Below are positions 7,282 to 15,094 of a DNA stretch of 64,000 nucleotides, piece after piece. A program made the position numbers and the translations under genes. Within the stretch, counting starts at the first letter, position 1; each line of letters opens with the position of its first letter. The notes below the pieces were generated by a model. The model saw only the letters and a list, made by a program, of their open reading frames with translations. It was not told the DNA's origin and did no database searches. The DNA is taken from contig VBBQ01000028.1 of NCBI GenBank assembly GCA_005888755.1, positions 84,736 through 148,735 on the forward strand. Reading direction: 5' to 3'. Origin of the DNA: Candidatus Bathyarchaeota archaeon. GTDB lineage: Archaea > Thermoproteota > Bathyarchaeia > 40CM-2-53-6.

Positions 7282-7610
7282 CGTGTTGTAACCTCTGGGT
7301 GGATAACCCGAAAATCGGTCTCCGTATGCGATTTGCACTTATGCTAGGTGTCCGGCGGCCGCACCATGTCACCTGCCCTGCTTCGTTGCGGGCTCCATGT
7401 CTGGGTCTGGTTTGAAACTTGAGCTTCTAACAGGCTTACCTGGGATTGGAGTTGTTCCGATTCGTGCTACGAGGTTGCTGTTTGTTCCGCCGAGTTGTGA
7501 GTTGAACGTTTGAATCTGTGAGATCTGAGTGTTTAGTGACGAAATTTGGGCGTTCAAAGAGTCGTGTCGACCCTTTTTTCGTCAGACTCATTAGCAAATG
7601 TTATTCGATC
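7282..7610. other. Gene-free boundary region of the island
   Basis: Holds the partial repeat and the tRNA-end copy. A minus-strand frame at 7369-7557 (TTG start, coiled-coil-like NAQISSLNTQISQIQ) is open to a TGA just upstream; it may be the decayed tail of a surface or coiled-coil protein, but it has no promoter or homologue I recognise. Confidence 0.35.
7310..7345 (-). repeat. Partial third copy of the hairpin repeat
   Basis: CCGAAAATCGG followed after 8 extra bases by GCGATTTGCAC matches the core of the repeat at 3850-3943 in the same orientation, next to the second tRNA 3' end copy at 7352-7366. Confidence 0.5.
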
Positions 7611-8420
7611 ATGTGGTTCTGGGTGCCCTTGTTCGGGAGAAAACGGGACCGGCCGGAAAACCGAGTGGAGCAGTTGCTCCTGGCCGGCGCTAACGATGTC
7701 ACAGCGCGTCAGAGATTCCTCATCGAGTTCATGGATTCAGACATTTTCTGCATCGGGGAGATTAAGGGTCCAAATGTGCAGGTGGAGGGAGAACACTCTC
7801 GAACGGCGGAAAACACCGAGGTTTCGATAGCCGCTTTTGATCACAAGGGCGAAAGGATCACCGCCGCCTACACGTCCCTAGCTAGGATGAGGGAAGCACT
7901 CGGAGACGGCTTCCGCGGGAAGCCATGGTTTAGCACAAAGGCACGGAACGTGTTGAAGGCGATTCATCCCCAGTCTGTGATGGTTTTGAACTGAGGATGC
8001 ACGTTCGGGAAAGAGTTCACGCACCACGAGATTCAACTGCTCCTCGAGGGTCGATCCAAAGAATTGGACACTACGGTCCAGGTACAGGCTAGAACCGAAT
8101 ACGAGTCTAGGCCGGCAACAGAACCTCCTCAAGCCTTCCTTGACCAGGCTTGGAAATATTTCACGGAGAGGGGAGACATTCAGGAGGCCTATCTTGCCGA
8201 GGTCAGGGCAGCTTCACTCAACGAGCCTTGGCATCCAATGATCGGGGTTCGTGTAAGAGACCGTAAGAAGACCAGATTCGGAGAGATCGTTGCCGATCTA
8301 GACAGAATTGGACACACGAGACTAGCACAGGGAGTTATGATGGACATAGTCGAGATCACTCCCGAGGAAACTCGCGACCGGCGTTTCGCTGGAATAGAGC
8401 CCTTCTACAGACACCGCTGA
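7611..8420 (+). pseudogene. SseB-like protein gene interrupted by an in-frame TGA
   Basis: From the ATG at 7611 the frame encodes an SseB N-terminal-type domain (ENRVEQLLLAGANDVTARQR ... KAIHPQSVMVLN), hits TGA at 7992-7994, and continues in the same frame without another stop to 8420 (GCTFGKEFTHHEI, then an SseB C-terminal-type domain with AYLAEVRAASLNEPWH). The stop falls inside the conserved LNPG-x-GKE-type motif, exactly where a Pro would be expected. Either the gene is newly inactivated, or two halves are made (a start at 8064 is possible), or the stop is read through. Function of SseB-like proteins in archaea is unknown. Confidence 0.65.
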
Positions 8421-8464
8421 CCAGAAATCGTCCAAGAGTTTTTCCGAAAGGTAGGAAATCCGTG

Positions 8465-8902
8465 TCAGACGACCGTGACGACGTCAGAACGAAATGCCTG
8501 CATCAACTGGACCAGCCTCTCAAAGTCTCCCTTGTCGGCCAGGAGTATTTTGACAGGCTCGCCCGAGATAGTATTGATCAAGAGGTGTCCGCGGTGGACG
8601 AACGAGGGCTTCTTCAACTCGATCCGAGAGATGTTCCCTCTCGGAACCTCGAAGTCCTTCTTCTGCTCCAGATCGGAAATCACACGAGCACTCTCGTCCC
8701 GGGAAAGCCTCGACCCCAAGGCGGCTCCAACCATGCCTCCGAGCGGTGCCCCTGCCAACTGTTTGAGCAGTGCTCTCCGGCTCTTCACCCCAATTAGCCT
8801 CTTCGTGGTCGCGTAGATCCCGTAGCCGGCGATTCCACCCGCTTTGAGCATCCGCCCGCTTGACAGCCCGCCCAAGTATTCTTCGTCCTGCACTTGTCCC
8901 AA
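8465..8902 (-). CDS. PH-like domain protein, paralogue of the 28628-29956 product
   Basis: 145 residues from a TTG start; no ATG or GTG exists between it and the upstream stop. DEEYLGGLSSG...GYGIYATTKRLIGVKSRR and KDFEVPRGNISRIELKKP...RRGHLLI-type segments match, in order, the C-terminal part of the membrane protein at 28628-29956 (EEYFGGLMTGG, GYGVYFTSQRIMGVRTSR, RDFEIRREDISQIDLKTP). The pattern resembles the PH-like bacterial/archaeal membrane-associated domain. A glycine-rich helix (GAPLGGMVGAALGSRL) may contact the membrane. A TATA-like CATAAAACG lies around 8957. Confidence 0.55.
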   Translation of the reverse strand: MGQVQDEEYLGGLSSGRMLKAGGIAGYGIYATTKRLIGVKSRRALLKQLAGAPLGGMVGAALGSRLSRDESARVISDLEQKKDFEVPRGNISRIELKKPSFVHRGHLLINTISGEPVKILLADKGDFERLVQLMQAFRSDVVTVV

Positions 8903-9047
8903 AAGGATTCCAGCCCTATGTGTGCCGTACTGCTGAAGTTATTGAGACTTGGACCGACGTTTTATGGGTTTGCGGGACACTCTAAGTTCCCATAGAAGTT
9001 ATTCTTGCTAAAACTCTTAACTTGTGTGTGCGCACCATGTCACCAGT

Positions 9048-9389
9048 TTATCGCATCTTTCTAACCGGCCTGAACGCCACGATTAGCCACCACACGACAG
9101 CTTGTCCCGCGATGGTTATGGCAGTGAGCTCTAATCCGCTGATCGCGAATAGCGGAACGAAATAGGTCAGGATGGACGCCGAAGGAATACTCGCGGTCCT
9201 CCTTGGAACCTGAGAATTCTTGTTTAGCACGGTAGGCAGGCTAAAGACTGCCAATCCAGCGCTGCCAATTGAGATTAGAAGGTCTACCAGACTCAAGAAT
9301 AATGCCCCGGGTGCATTCCTATCTTTGTCCGACTTGTTAGAAGTCTCTCCAATAGAAAAGTCAAACTTACGGCCAGGCCCTTCCACCAA
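9048..9389 (-). CDS. Small membrane protein, unknown
   Basis: 113 residues with two or three hydrophobic segments (LFLSLVDLLISIGSAGLAVF, SILTYFVPLFAISGLELTAI, AVVWWLIVAF) and a basic C-terminus (RPVRKMR). The start is uncertain (TTG or the following GTG). No family recognised. Confidence 0.5.
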   Translation of the reverse strand: MVEGPGRKFDFSIGETSNKSDKDRNAPGALFLSLVDLLISIGSAGLAVFSLPTVLNKNSQVPRRTASIPSASILTYFVPLFAISGLELTAITIAGQAVVWWLIVAFRPVRKMR

Positions 9390-9435
9390 ACCCCCGGTAC
9401 TGTTGTTGTGTTACCACTGCCGCGGAGACTCGGTG

Positions 9436-10209
9436 TTACTTCTCTCTTAGAGTGAATCGGAGCCCTGACCATGTCTTGTCGATCGAACAGATCTTGAAAT
9501 CAACCATCCCGGCGGCGAGTCCTGCCTCGCGGACTACTGGCTGTCCCAAGTCCGTTTGAAGCCCAGAGCTCTGCTTGGGCCAGAGAATCCATAAGCCAGC
9601 GTTCTTCGAAAAAGGCTTCAGACGTTGTATCCTATCTTCTAGCTCTCTTCGCGACTTCGCAAACCAGAGAGTAAGGTCAGACTCATTTCTGACGCCGTCT
9701 CTTAGCATCACGTCCTTTGGTAGCTCGCCTAAGGTTTCCCGGAATCTCTGAGGCGCCCCGACAAGTGAAATTGTGTTTCCTGGTTTGATTCCGAGTTTCT
9801 TGTACAGGGGTGAATCTGCGTATCCCTCTAGGCGTGACCGAGAGCGGGGGGGTTCTTCGGGGAGATGCCCGATGACGTCTTCCAGTCTTTCGACTATTCG
9901 CTCCCAGTTTGTGTAGTCTGCGTCGGGAATCTGGGCCTTGATTATTTCTACTTTTTCCAGCTCTCCGTCAACAAAGACCAGGGGTATTGTTCTGGTCGTT
10001 TTGTAGGACCTTAACGCCATGGCTACGTCCCGTCCCTGAGATGGCAACCGGGACAGATCGATGATGACTGCTCCGGGAGGATTTTCTCGCTCGCGGAGTA
10101 GACTTGGAGTGAACTTGTCGTACTCCACGACATATCCTGCAGATCGCAGACGATCTGCTTTCTCCTTGGCTTCGGCTTCGTTCCAATGAATGAGCCTCAC
10201 ATGGTACAA
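9436..10209 (-). CDS. Receiver-like domain fused to DUF3052
   Basis: 257 residues. The first 120 resemble a response-regulator receiver (VRLIHWNEAEAKEKADRLRS, AVIIDLSRLPSQG with the central Asp, IPLVFVDGE), though the acidic pocket after the first strand is weak. The second half matches DUF3052: SPLYKKLGIKPGNTISLVGA, LWILWPKQSSG, DKTWSGLRFTLRE. DUF3052 proteins are small and usually stand alone, so the fusion is notable. Whether the Asp is phosphorylated is unknown; no histidine kinase is in the window. Downstream of, and same strand as, FKBP and the acetyltransferase. Confidence 0.65.
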   Translation of the reverse strand: MYHVRLIHWNEAEAKEKADRLRSAGYVVEYDKFTPSLLRERENPPGAVIIDLSRLPSQGRDVAMALRSYKTTRTIPLVFVDGELEKVEIIKAQIPDADYTNWERIVERLEDVIGHLPEEPPRSRSRLEGYADSPLYKKLGIKPGNTISLVGAPQRFRETLGELPKDVMLRDGVRNESDLTLWFAKSRRELEDRIQRLKPFSKNAGLWILWPKQSSGLQTDLGQPVVREAGLAAGMVDFKICSIDKTWSGLRFTLREK

Positions 10210-10243
10210 GTGAGTCTCGTCGCCATCTTGTGGTGGAATCTCG

Positions 10244-10582
10244 TTAGGGGCGTTTGATGTTGGTAACTCTGAGTTTGAACTGTAGAGTCTTACCTGCCAT
10301 GGGATGGTTTCCGGCTTTTCCGTATGCTTTCTCGGGAGGAATCACGACTTCTTTTTCCTCGTTGATTTTCATGCCGATCAAGGCTTCGTCAAATCCTTGG
10401 ATGACTTTTCCAGTTCCGAGTGTTACTTGCAAGGGTTTGTAGTCTCGGGCGGGGTTGTAGAGTCCTGCGGATTTCGCTTCTTTCTCCATTGAAGTGTCGA
10501 AGACCTTCCCCCCTGGGTATCGTCCGAGATAATGTACGGATACGGTGTCTCCTTTCTGGGCCTTGATGTCTGGGGTGCTCAA
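10244..10582 (-). CDS. FKBP-type peptidyl-prolyl cis-trans isomerase
   Basis: 112 residues from a TTG start. It carries the FKBP core: GDTVSVHYLGRYPGGKVFDTS, VTLGTGKVIQGFDEALIGMK, EKEVVIPPEKAYGKAG and LQFKLRVTNIK. This is a short archaeal FKBP without the long chaperone insert (IF domain), so a simple cytosolic prolyl isomerase. It is 20 bases downstream of the acetyltransferase gene and 34 upstream of the receiver-DUF3052 gene, all minus strand. Confidence 0.85.
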   Translation of the reverse strand: MSTPDIKAQKGDTVSVHYLGRYPGGKVFDTSMEKEAKSAGLYNPARDYKPLQVTLGTGKVIQGFDEALIGMKINEEKEVVIPPEKAYGKAGNHPMAGKTLQFKLRVTNIKRP

Positions 10583-10602
10583 TGTAGATCGCAGGCGTCG
10601 TA

Positions 10603-11214
10603 CTACGGGCTCTGTAAATAGCTAACGGTCGTTTCGCCACGCGATGTCTCCGACACTGCTTTGATTGATTCGAATTCCTGTTTAAGCAGGCCGAGAACCA
10701 TCAGGTCGTGGTACCCGTTGTCGAAGAATACGGCATCCCGTAATCGGGCTTCTTCTTTGAAGCCTAGCTTCTTGGCTAGTTGGATACTGAGGTTGTTCTC
10801 GGCGTAGGTCCACCATTCGGCTCGATGCAAGTTCAGTTGTCTAAACACTTCGTTCAGTAGTAGCTCAGCGGCCTCTGTCCCGTATCCCTTGTTCCAGGCG
10901 GTCTTTTCCCCTAATGCTAAACCGACATCGGCAGTTGTCACTCTTCGCTGGAATTGGTGGATTCGAATGGTCGCCCAGCCGATTGGCTTACGTGTGGATT
11001 TCTCTTCGATAATGTAGGCTCTTCTTCCTGTGTCTTCTCCTTTCAGCTCTTTCGCGAATTCGGCCTCCAGTGCATCCTTCGAGATCATATGGTCCGGGAA
11101 AGAGCGGGCCAAGCGCATGATTTCCTCGTCATTCTGCCACTTGTGTAGCGCGATCAGATCTTCACGTTCCAGCGCTCGAAGAACAACAAGCACTCCTGAG
11201 AGCAAGACTATCAA
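10603..11214 (-). CDS. GNAT acetyltransferase, RimJ/RimL type
   Basis: 203 residues. VVLRALEREDLIALHKWQND is the usual start of RimJ/RimL-like enzymes; the acetyl-CoA loop reads ALGEKTAWNKGYGTEAAELL and the end GFKEEARLRDAVFFDNGYHD is typical. Probably acetylates a protein N-terminus or small molecule with acetyl-CoA; substrate unknown. First of a three-gene minus-strand run with FKBP and the receiver-DUF3052 protein. Confidence 0.8.
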   Translation of the reverse strand: MIVLLSGVLVVLRALEREDLIALHKWQNDEEIMRLARSFPDHMISKDALEAEFAKELKGEDTGRRAYIIEEKSTRKPIGWATIRIHQFQRRVTTADVGLALGEKTAWNKGYGTEAAELLLNEVFRQLNLHRAEWWTYAENNLSIQLAKKLGFKEEARLRDAVFFDNGYHDLMVLGLLKQEFESIKAVSETSRGETTVSYLQSP

Positions 11215-11316
11215 TCCCTATCCGAGTTTCCACAAGTAATAACTTGAGCCCTTTGAGAGGGATGCTCTTTCCGTGAGAGATTCATCTTAATACGCCATGG
11301 GAGGCACTAGGTCATT

Positions 11317-11601
11317 ATGATGGCTGAGAGACAGAAGTACAAGGCAAGATTCTCGAGCAGACTACCGAATGGAGATTTCCTAAGCTTTACGGTTTGGCCG
11401 GGAAAGAGCGACCCGAACGCTGAGGTATTGACTATCCAGATCCGCCGCGAAGGCAGTGCTGGATGGGAGACAGTTCACAGAATCGCCATCTATCGGACCC
11501 CTGATGGCAAATTCTCACTCTTGCCCGAGCGAACCCCAGCCTCGCAACCTGCGAAGACCGAGCCTATTGGTGGAGACGAGGCGGGCGAGTCTATCGAGTA
11601 A
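11317..11601 (+). CDS. Conserved hypothetical, small beta-rich protein
   Basis: 94 residues. A beta-rich core (YKARFSSRLPNGDFLSFTVW, EVLTIQIRRE, WETVHRIAIYRTPDGKFSLL) is followed by an acidic, disordered tail. Family not recognised. Start ATG at 11317; the next codon is also ATG. Stands 68 bases before the deazaflavin-type reductase gene on the same strand. Confidence 0.55.
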   Translation: MMAERQKYKARFSSRLPNGDFLSFTVWPGKSDPNAEVLTIQIRREGSAGWETVHRIAIYRTPDGKFSLLPERTPASQPAKTEPIGGDEAGESIE

Positions 11602-11668
11602 CTGACTGCGAGGAGGCTCCAAGTTATAACTCAGGATCAGATAGGCTGATAGGAAGTCGAGAAGTGGA

Positions 11669-12070
11669 TTGGCTACTAGCGAGATTATTCTGGAAGAGAC
11701 GCCTTACCTCAACCTGACTACCAAAGGCCGACGTACCGGCTTGTTCCGATCTGTTGAGCTCTGGTTCGCTTTCGAGGATGGGAAGTTATTCTTCCTAGCT
11801 CATGACAATTCTAGTTGGTGGAAAAACCTAGGGAAGACGCCCCGGGTGGAGATCGAGGTTGGAGAGATACTTTTCGAGGGAACTGGAAATCTCGTTCAAG
11901 AGAGTCTAGAGCATGTTTTCAATCTCTTCCGGCGGAAGTATGGTGACGATCAAGTGAATCGATGGTATGGTGGTCAGAGGTCCAACCGTAGAGCTGTAGC
12001 GGTGGAGCTGAGGAAGGTCTTGGGCAAGAGGCCGTCCGAGAAGATGCGACCTATCGAACTGGCCGCGTGA
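11669..12070 (+). CDS. F420-dependent split-barrel (DDN-like) protein
   Basis: 133 residues from a TTG start. YLNLTTKGRRTGLFRSVELWF, GKLFFLAHDNSSWWKNLGKTP and VEIEVGEILFEGTG match the deazaflavin-dependent nitroreductase/FDOR-B type split beta-barrel family. Such proteins use reduced F420 to reduce quinones, nitro compounds or other electrophiles, or simply bind the cofactor. F420 use is inferred from family only. Confidence 0.7.
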   Translation: MATSEIILEETPYLNLTTKGRRTGLFRSVELWFAFEDGKLFFLAHDNSSWWKNLGKTPRVEIEVGEILFEGTGNLVQESLEHVFNLFRRKYGDDQVNRWYGGQRSNRRAVAVELRKVLGKRPSEKMRPIELAA

Positions 12071-12124
12071 CCCGATAGTCATATAGCGGGAGCGCACGGT
12101 TTCCAGAGAGAAGTTGGACTTACG

Positions 12125-12388
12125 ATGGCTTACGGTTTAGCTGAGGGTTTCAGAAAGACTGCGATACGGTTGGGTGGCAAGAAGAAGAACAGGGCGATTA
12201 TTGTCGCAACATTTGGAAACCATTTCACCCTCAACGATGCCCTAGAGAAGTTTCGCAAAGAAGGTTTGCGCTTCGAGACTGAAAAGGGTCATATTGTCAA
12301 GATCTTCTTGGACAAGAATACAGAAGAGAGAGCTGAGCAGGTGCGCAAGATCATTCGTGAAGGCTTCGGCTATGTCGAACCTCTTTGA
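12125..12388 (+). CDS. Conserved hypothetical small protein
   Basis: 87 residues. A basic N-terminus (GGKKKNRAIIVATFGNHF) is followed by alpha/beta segments ending in TEERAEQVRKIIREGFGYVE. Soluble, no metal or membrane motif. Family not recognised. Same strand and closely spaced with its neighbours. Confidence 0.5.
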   Translation: MAYGLAEGFRKTAIRLGGKKKNRAIIVATFGNHFTLNDALEKFRKEGLRFETEKGHIVKIFLDKNTEERAEQVRKIIREGFGYVEPL

Positions 12389-12458
12389 CCTTCTCGCAGA
12401 TTAGGTAGACACTTTCAAACGTCCCCCGATTCCTTGTCAGGATTCCGGTAGTGTCATA

Positions 12459-12929
12459 TTGCCTGTTCGTTCAGGATTCCGCAATGCAGTCGAGCACTCC
12501 GCCAAACCATCAGGCCAGTCAGGCCAGCCATCAGATCTCAGATATGCCCGATTCCTTATCGCGGTTCAGGTTCTCCGCCTAATCGGCTTGTCTCTGATTC
12601 CCCTTCTACAGAATAATACTTTACCAGCCAGCTTCGTTATACCCACTGTCATTGGGGACGCCAGCACCGCTGTTACGGCTCCGATTGTTGCGTATTCTCT
12701 TGGGCGTGGGGGGCCCAAGACATGGGCGGCAAGTCTAGTTTGGAACGGTCTCGGACTGGCAGACTTGTTCTATGCGCAGACTTTGGCATACGTTACGGGC
12801 ACGACCACGTACCTCTTTGGGAGTGATCCTCTGATTCTGTTCGGGGCTTATCTCGCCGCGATCTTCCACATCGTTACATTCATCCTTTTGTTGCGGAAGA
12901 AGACGATCAACCGTTTGTTCAGACAGTGA
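12459..12929 (+). CDS. Four-helix membrane protein, unknown
   Basis: 156 residues with four predicted membrane helices (LIAVQVLRLIGLSLIPLL, FVIPTVIGDASTAVTAPIVA, WAASLVWNGLGLADLFYAQ, ILFGAYLAAIFHIVTFILLL) and a basic end. Conserved-looking polar residues sit inside helices (GDAST, NGLGLAD). No family recognised; similar unnamed proteins occur widely in bacteria and archaea. Confidence 0.6.
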   Translation: MPVRSGFRNAVEHSAKPSGQSGQPSDLRYARFLIAVQVLRLIGLSLIPLLQNNTLPASFVIPTVIGDASTAVTAPIVAYSLGRGGPKTWAASLVWNGLGLADLFYAQTLAYVTGTTTYLFGSDPLILFGAYLAAIFHIVTFILLLRKKTINRLFRQ

Positions 12930-13020
12930 TTCCCGTACAGACTCTAGTCTGTGTCTCCGTCCCAAGTATACAACCTCAATTAGGCTATTTTCCGCGTTTG
13001 CGAGCCTAGTTTAGGAACGA

Positions 13021-13240
13021 AATCGCCCATTATCAGCCCTGATATCGAATTTGGGACGCCTTCCCTTGACTGCCCGAGAGATCGTTCGTGACAGGGCGAT
13101 AAGACCCCTAGTTTCGCCCCAGCATCCAACCCTGAACCACGCCCTGAATCGCGGGACTCGCCCGGAAACCCTGCCAGACCAGCAAATCCTCTCGCCGGAA
13201 AGGGGGGTACTGGACAGGGCACCTCGCGACGCACGAGAGG
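13021..13240. ncRNA. Putative structured noncoding element, copy A
   Basis: Lies in a 370-base gap without a coding frame. Four blocks recur in the same order and near-identical spacing at 51704-51907: about 30 bases starting AATCGCCCAT (one indel, one substitution), GCCCTGAATCGC at 13141 (identical), a G-run near 13201, and CTCGCGACGCACGAG at 13223 (one or two changes and hairpin-forming). AGGGCG (13093) can pair with CGCCCT (13140). The strand is undetermined. The two copies are too diverged to be a recent insertion, yet blocks are kept, which argues for a selected RNA or protein-binding element. Confidence 0.55.
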
Positions 13241-13303
13241 TTCGCCCGGCCTGCCAAGCTAGGGTTTTATCAGAGTCGAACCGATCGACGCTTCGCTCGT
13301 GTC

Positions 13304-13489
13304 ATGTCTCTTCCCAAGCCCGGCGACAACGTCAAAGTGACCTTGTTGAGCGGCGAAACTATTGAAGGCATCGTAGACTGGATTGATGGTAATGGTGCCT
13401 GGGTCAGAGGCGTACAGAAGAGTAGATGGGTTCCTCTGGAAGCCTTCGAGCCCACACCTCAAGAAGATGACCCAAAAGACAGCGAGTAG
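13304..13489 (+). CDS. Small SH3/Sm-like barrel protein
   Basis: 61 residues. KPGDNVKVTLLSGETIEGIV, then DWIDGNGAWVRGV and KSRWVPLEAFE, look like a short SH3- or Sm-like five-strand barrel, with an acidic tail. A TATA-like GTTTTATC at 13264-13271 lies 35 bases before the ATG. Could bind nucleic acid; family unproven. Convergent with the RAD55-like gene. Confidence 0.5.
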   Translation: MSLPKPGDNVKVTLLSGETIEGIVDWIDGNGAWVRGVQKSRWVPLEAFEPTPQEDDPKDSE

Positions 13490-13526
13490 CCAGCTTCTGC
13501 TTGTTCCTACCTATGAACCGAAGAGG

Positions 13527-14906
13527 CTACTTTACGAAGACGAGTCCTTTGCCCGAGTCTATCTCGAAAGTCTCTGTATCAAGCTTTGACGCGGACCCGT
13601 TGAGCTTCCTGACCTTTAGCTCTCGCCCGTTCGGGTCAGAATCGTCCTTGTCCAAGTCGATAACGCACGATGCAGTATCTTCCAGCCACTTGACAACATC
13701 CTTCGGCGCCTTCGAAAGATCAACAGTCACAACCAGTGTAACGTTCGAGTCTCTCAACTTGTCCAAAGTCTCCCCAAGTTTCTTGACAAAATCCTTTGAG
13801 GCAACCTTAGCCACAACCGGATCGATCGAGTCGAAGAGGATCTTCGTCTTCTCACCGATAAACATCGAACTGTTCTTGACAAGCGCTTCCTGTATCGAAT
13901 CGAAGTCAAACGCCTTCTCGACATAGTACGGCTCAAAACTGAACGAGTCCGACTGAGCCGAAAACCCATCGACAAGAAGGAATCTATACTGCGACTCGGC
14001 CTCCGACGGATCCGCGCCTATCTTCTTCATCTGCTCCCTAAGCGCACCAGGCGCCTTATCGTAGGTTACGAACACGCATGGGCTTCCCTGCTTCAGAAAA
14101 CTGCTCGCAAGACCAGAGCACAAGGTCGTCTTCCCAGACCCCTGAACACCATTCACAACCACCAGTCCCGGAGAGTCTAGATTACCTTGCGTAATCTCGA
14201 AAATATGGTCGAAGCTCTGCGAGACCTTTGGTGGACTGGGACGTTTTGGAGCTTCGTTCCGGATAGGCTTCTCCGACTTGTCCGTGGAAGGTGGCGGAAA
14301 GAACTTCGGCTGAAGGGCGTCCTTTGGAGTCTGCTCCACCGGCTCAGGAGGTCTCACGGACCGAACTGGAGGTGCTGGAGGCGGAGGGGGCGCGGTGGTC
14401 GCTGGCGGTGAGGGAGCTGTAGCAGGATTATCTGGCTCAGCGCCTTTCTTCCCCCCCGGGACTATCACCATCGGCCGGCTCGTAGGTGTCGCTCTCGGCG
14501 GGACCCATTCCGAAATACCCTCGGTCGTAAACGCTCTCGGCGGATCGCCGCTAATCGAGTTCGCATCAGATGGCATATCTTTGAGAAGAGACTGTAGTAG
14601 TCTACTCAACGAGCTGTCCTCATCTCCCTGCGGAGGAGCAGACCAGGTTCTTTGCAGTTGATACGAGCTGGGAGCGTTCAATGGTGAAGGGTTTGGAGGA
14701 GTAGGCGAAGTCGCCTGAGCGGGAGGAGGTTGGATTAGAGTAGATGTTGTTGGAGAGTTGGGCGTCGATGCGGCCATGGTTGTCGAGGCCTCTCCGTTTT
14801 GTCCGTCTTCTTTCTCGTCTTTCTTCTTCTTCCCGAACAGGGTGAGTATTCCTATGACGGTAAAAAGGGTCCAGATGGGATCCAAACCGGTAAGTTGGAC
14901 TAGCAT
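13527..14906 (-). CDS. Membrane-anchored RAD55/KaiC-like ATPase
   Basis: 459 residues. A single N-terminal membrane helix (PIWTLFTVIGILTLFG) is followed by a charged KKKKDEKED stretch and about 200 residues of Pro/Ser/Thr-rich linker. The C-terminal 230 residues form a RecA-fold ATPase: Walker A GVQGSGKT, a strand CVFVTYDKAP typical of KaiC/RAD55-like proteins (GLALREQMKKIG-type follow-up), and Walker B ILFDSID. RAD55-like ATPases in archaea take part in signalling, motility (FlaH) or repair; the anchor and linker suggest a membrane-bound regulator rather than recombination. Confidence 0.75.
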   Translation of the reverse strand: MLVQLTGLDPIWTLFTVIGILTLFGKKKKDEKEDGQNGEASTTMAASTPNSPTTSTLIQPPPAQATSPTPPNPSPLNAPSSYQLQRTWSAPPQGDEDSSLSRLLQSLLKDMPSDANSISGDPPRAFTTEGISEWVPPRATPTSRPMVIVPGGKKGAEPDNPATAPSPPATTAPPPPPAPPVRSVRPPEPVEQTPKDALQPKFFPPPSTDKSEKPIRNEAPKRPSPPKVSQSFDHIFEITQGNLDSPGLVVVNGVQGSGKTTLCSGLASSFLKQGSPCVFVTYDKAPGALREQMKKIGADPSEAESQYRFLLVDGFSAQSDSFSFEPYYVEKAFDFDSIQEALVKNSSMFIGEKTKILFDSIDPVVAKVASKDFVKKLGETLDKLRDSNVTLVVTVDLSKAPKDVVKWLEDTASCVIDLDKDDSDPNGRELKVRKLNGSASKLDTETFEIDSGKGLVFVK

Positions 14907-15094
14907 TCGTTCAACTCATTTCTGTTGATCATTCAGGTTCATCCAAGGATACTTGTCTCAGCAGTATTTCGAACAGGAGAACACAGCATGAGTTGTTCTT
15001 GGATAGGAATGATGTTACCCTAGTGAATAGTCAACGGAAACAACACGGGACACTTCACTCGGGAGCCGGACTGCACATACCCGGATTACCGAAA

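Larger units (their letters stand above)
3833..7366. mobile_element. Putative 3.5-kb island bounded by tRNA 3' end repeats
   Basis: The last 15 bases of the tRNA-like gene including CCA (CCGGCGGCCGCACCA, 3833-3847) recur exactly at 7352-7366. Just inside both ends lie related sequences, GAAAATCGG...GCGATTTGCAC, in direct orientation. This is the arrangement left by site-specific integration into a tRNA gene. The interior holds a secreted sialidase-like protein and an AbiE-like toxin-antitoxin pair, but no integrase, so it is either a decayed element, or one mobilised in trans. The 15-base match could be shorter than a typical attachment site. Confidence 0.5.

Noticed and set aside
4213-7366. 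Integrase or transposase inside the island
   Set aside because: No reading frame shows a tyrosine or serine recombinase motif or a transposase DDE pattern.
7369-7557. Minus-strand coiled-coil-like frame beside the island boundary
   Set aside because: It starts at TTG just after an in-frame TGA, has no promoter and no recognised family; probably decayed or chance.
7992-7994. Selenocysteine at the SseB TGA
   Set aside because: No SECIS-like hairpin was seen, the position corresponds to Pro rather than Cys, and no Sec genes are in the window.
12980-13234. Minus-strand frame through noncoding element copy A
   Set aside because: The conserved blocks in copy B lie in a different frame and copy B has no matching protein, so conservation is at nucleotide level.
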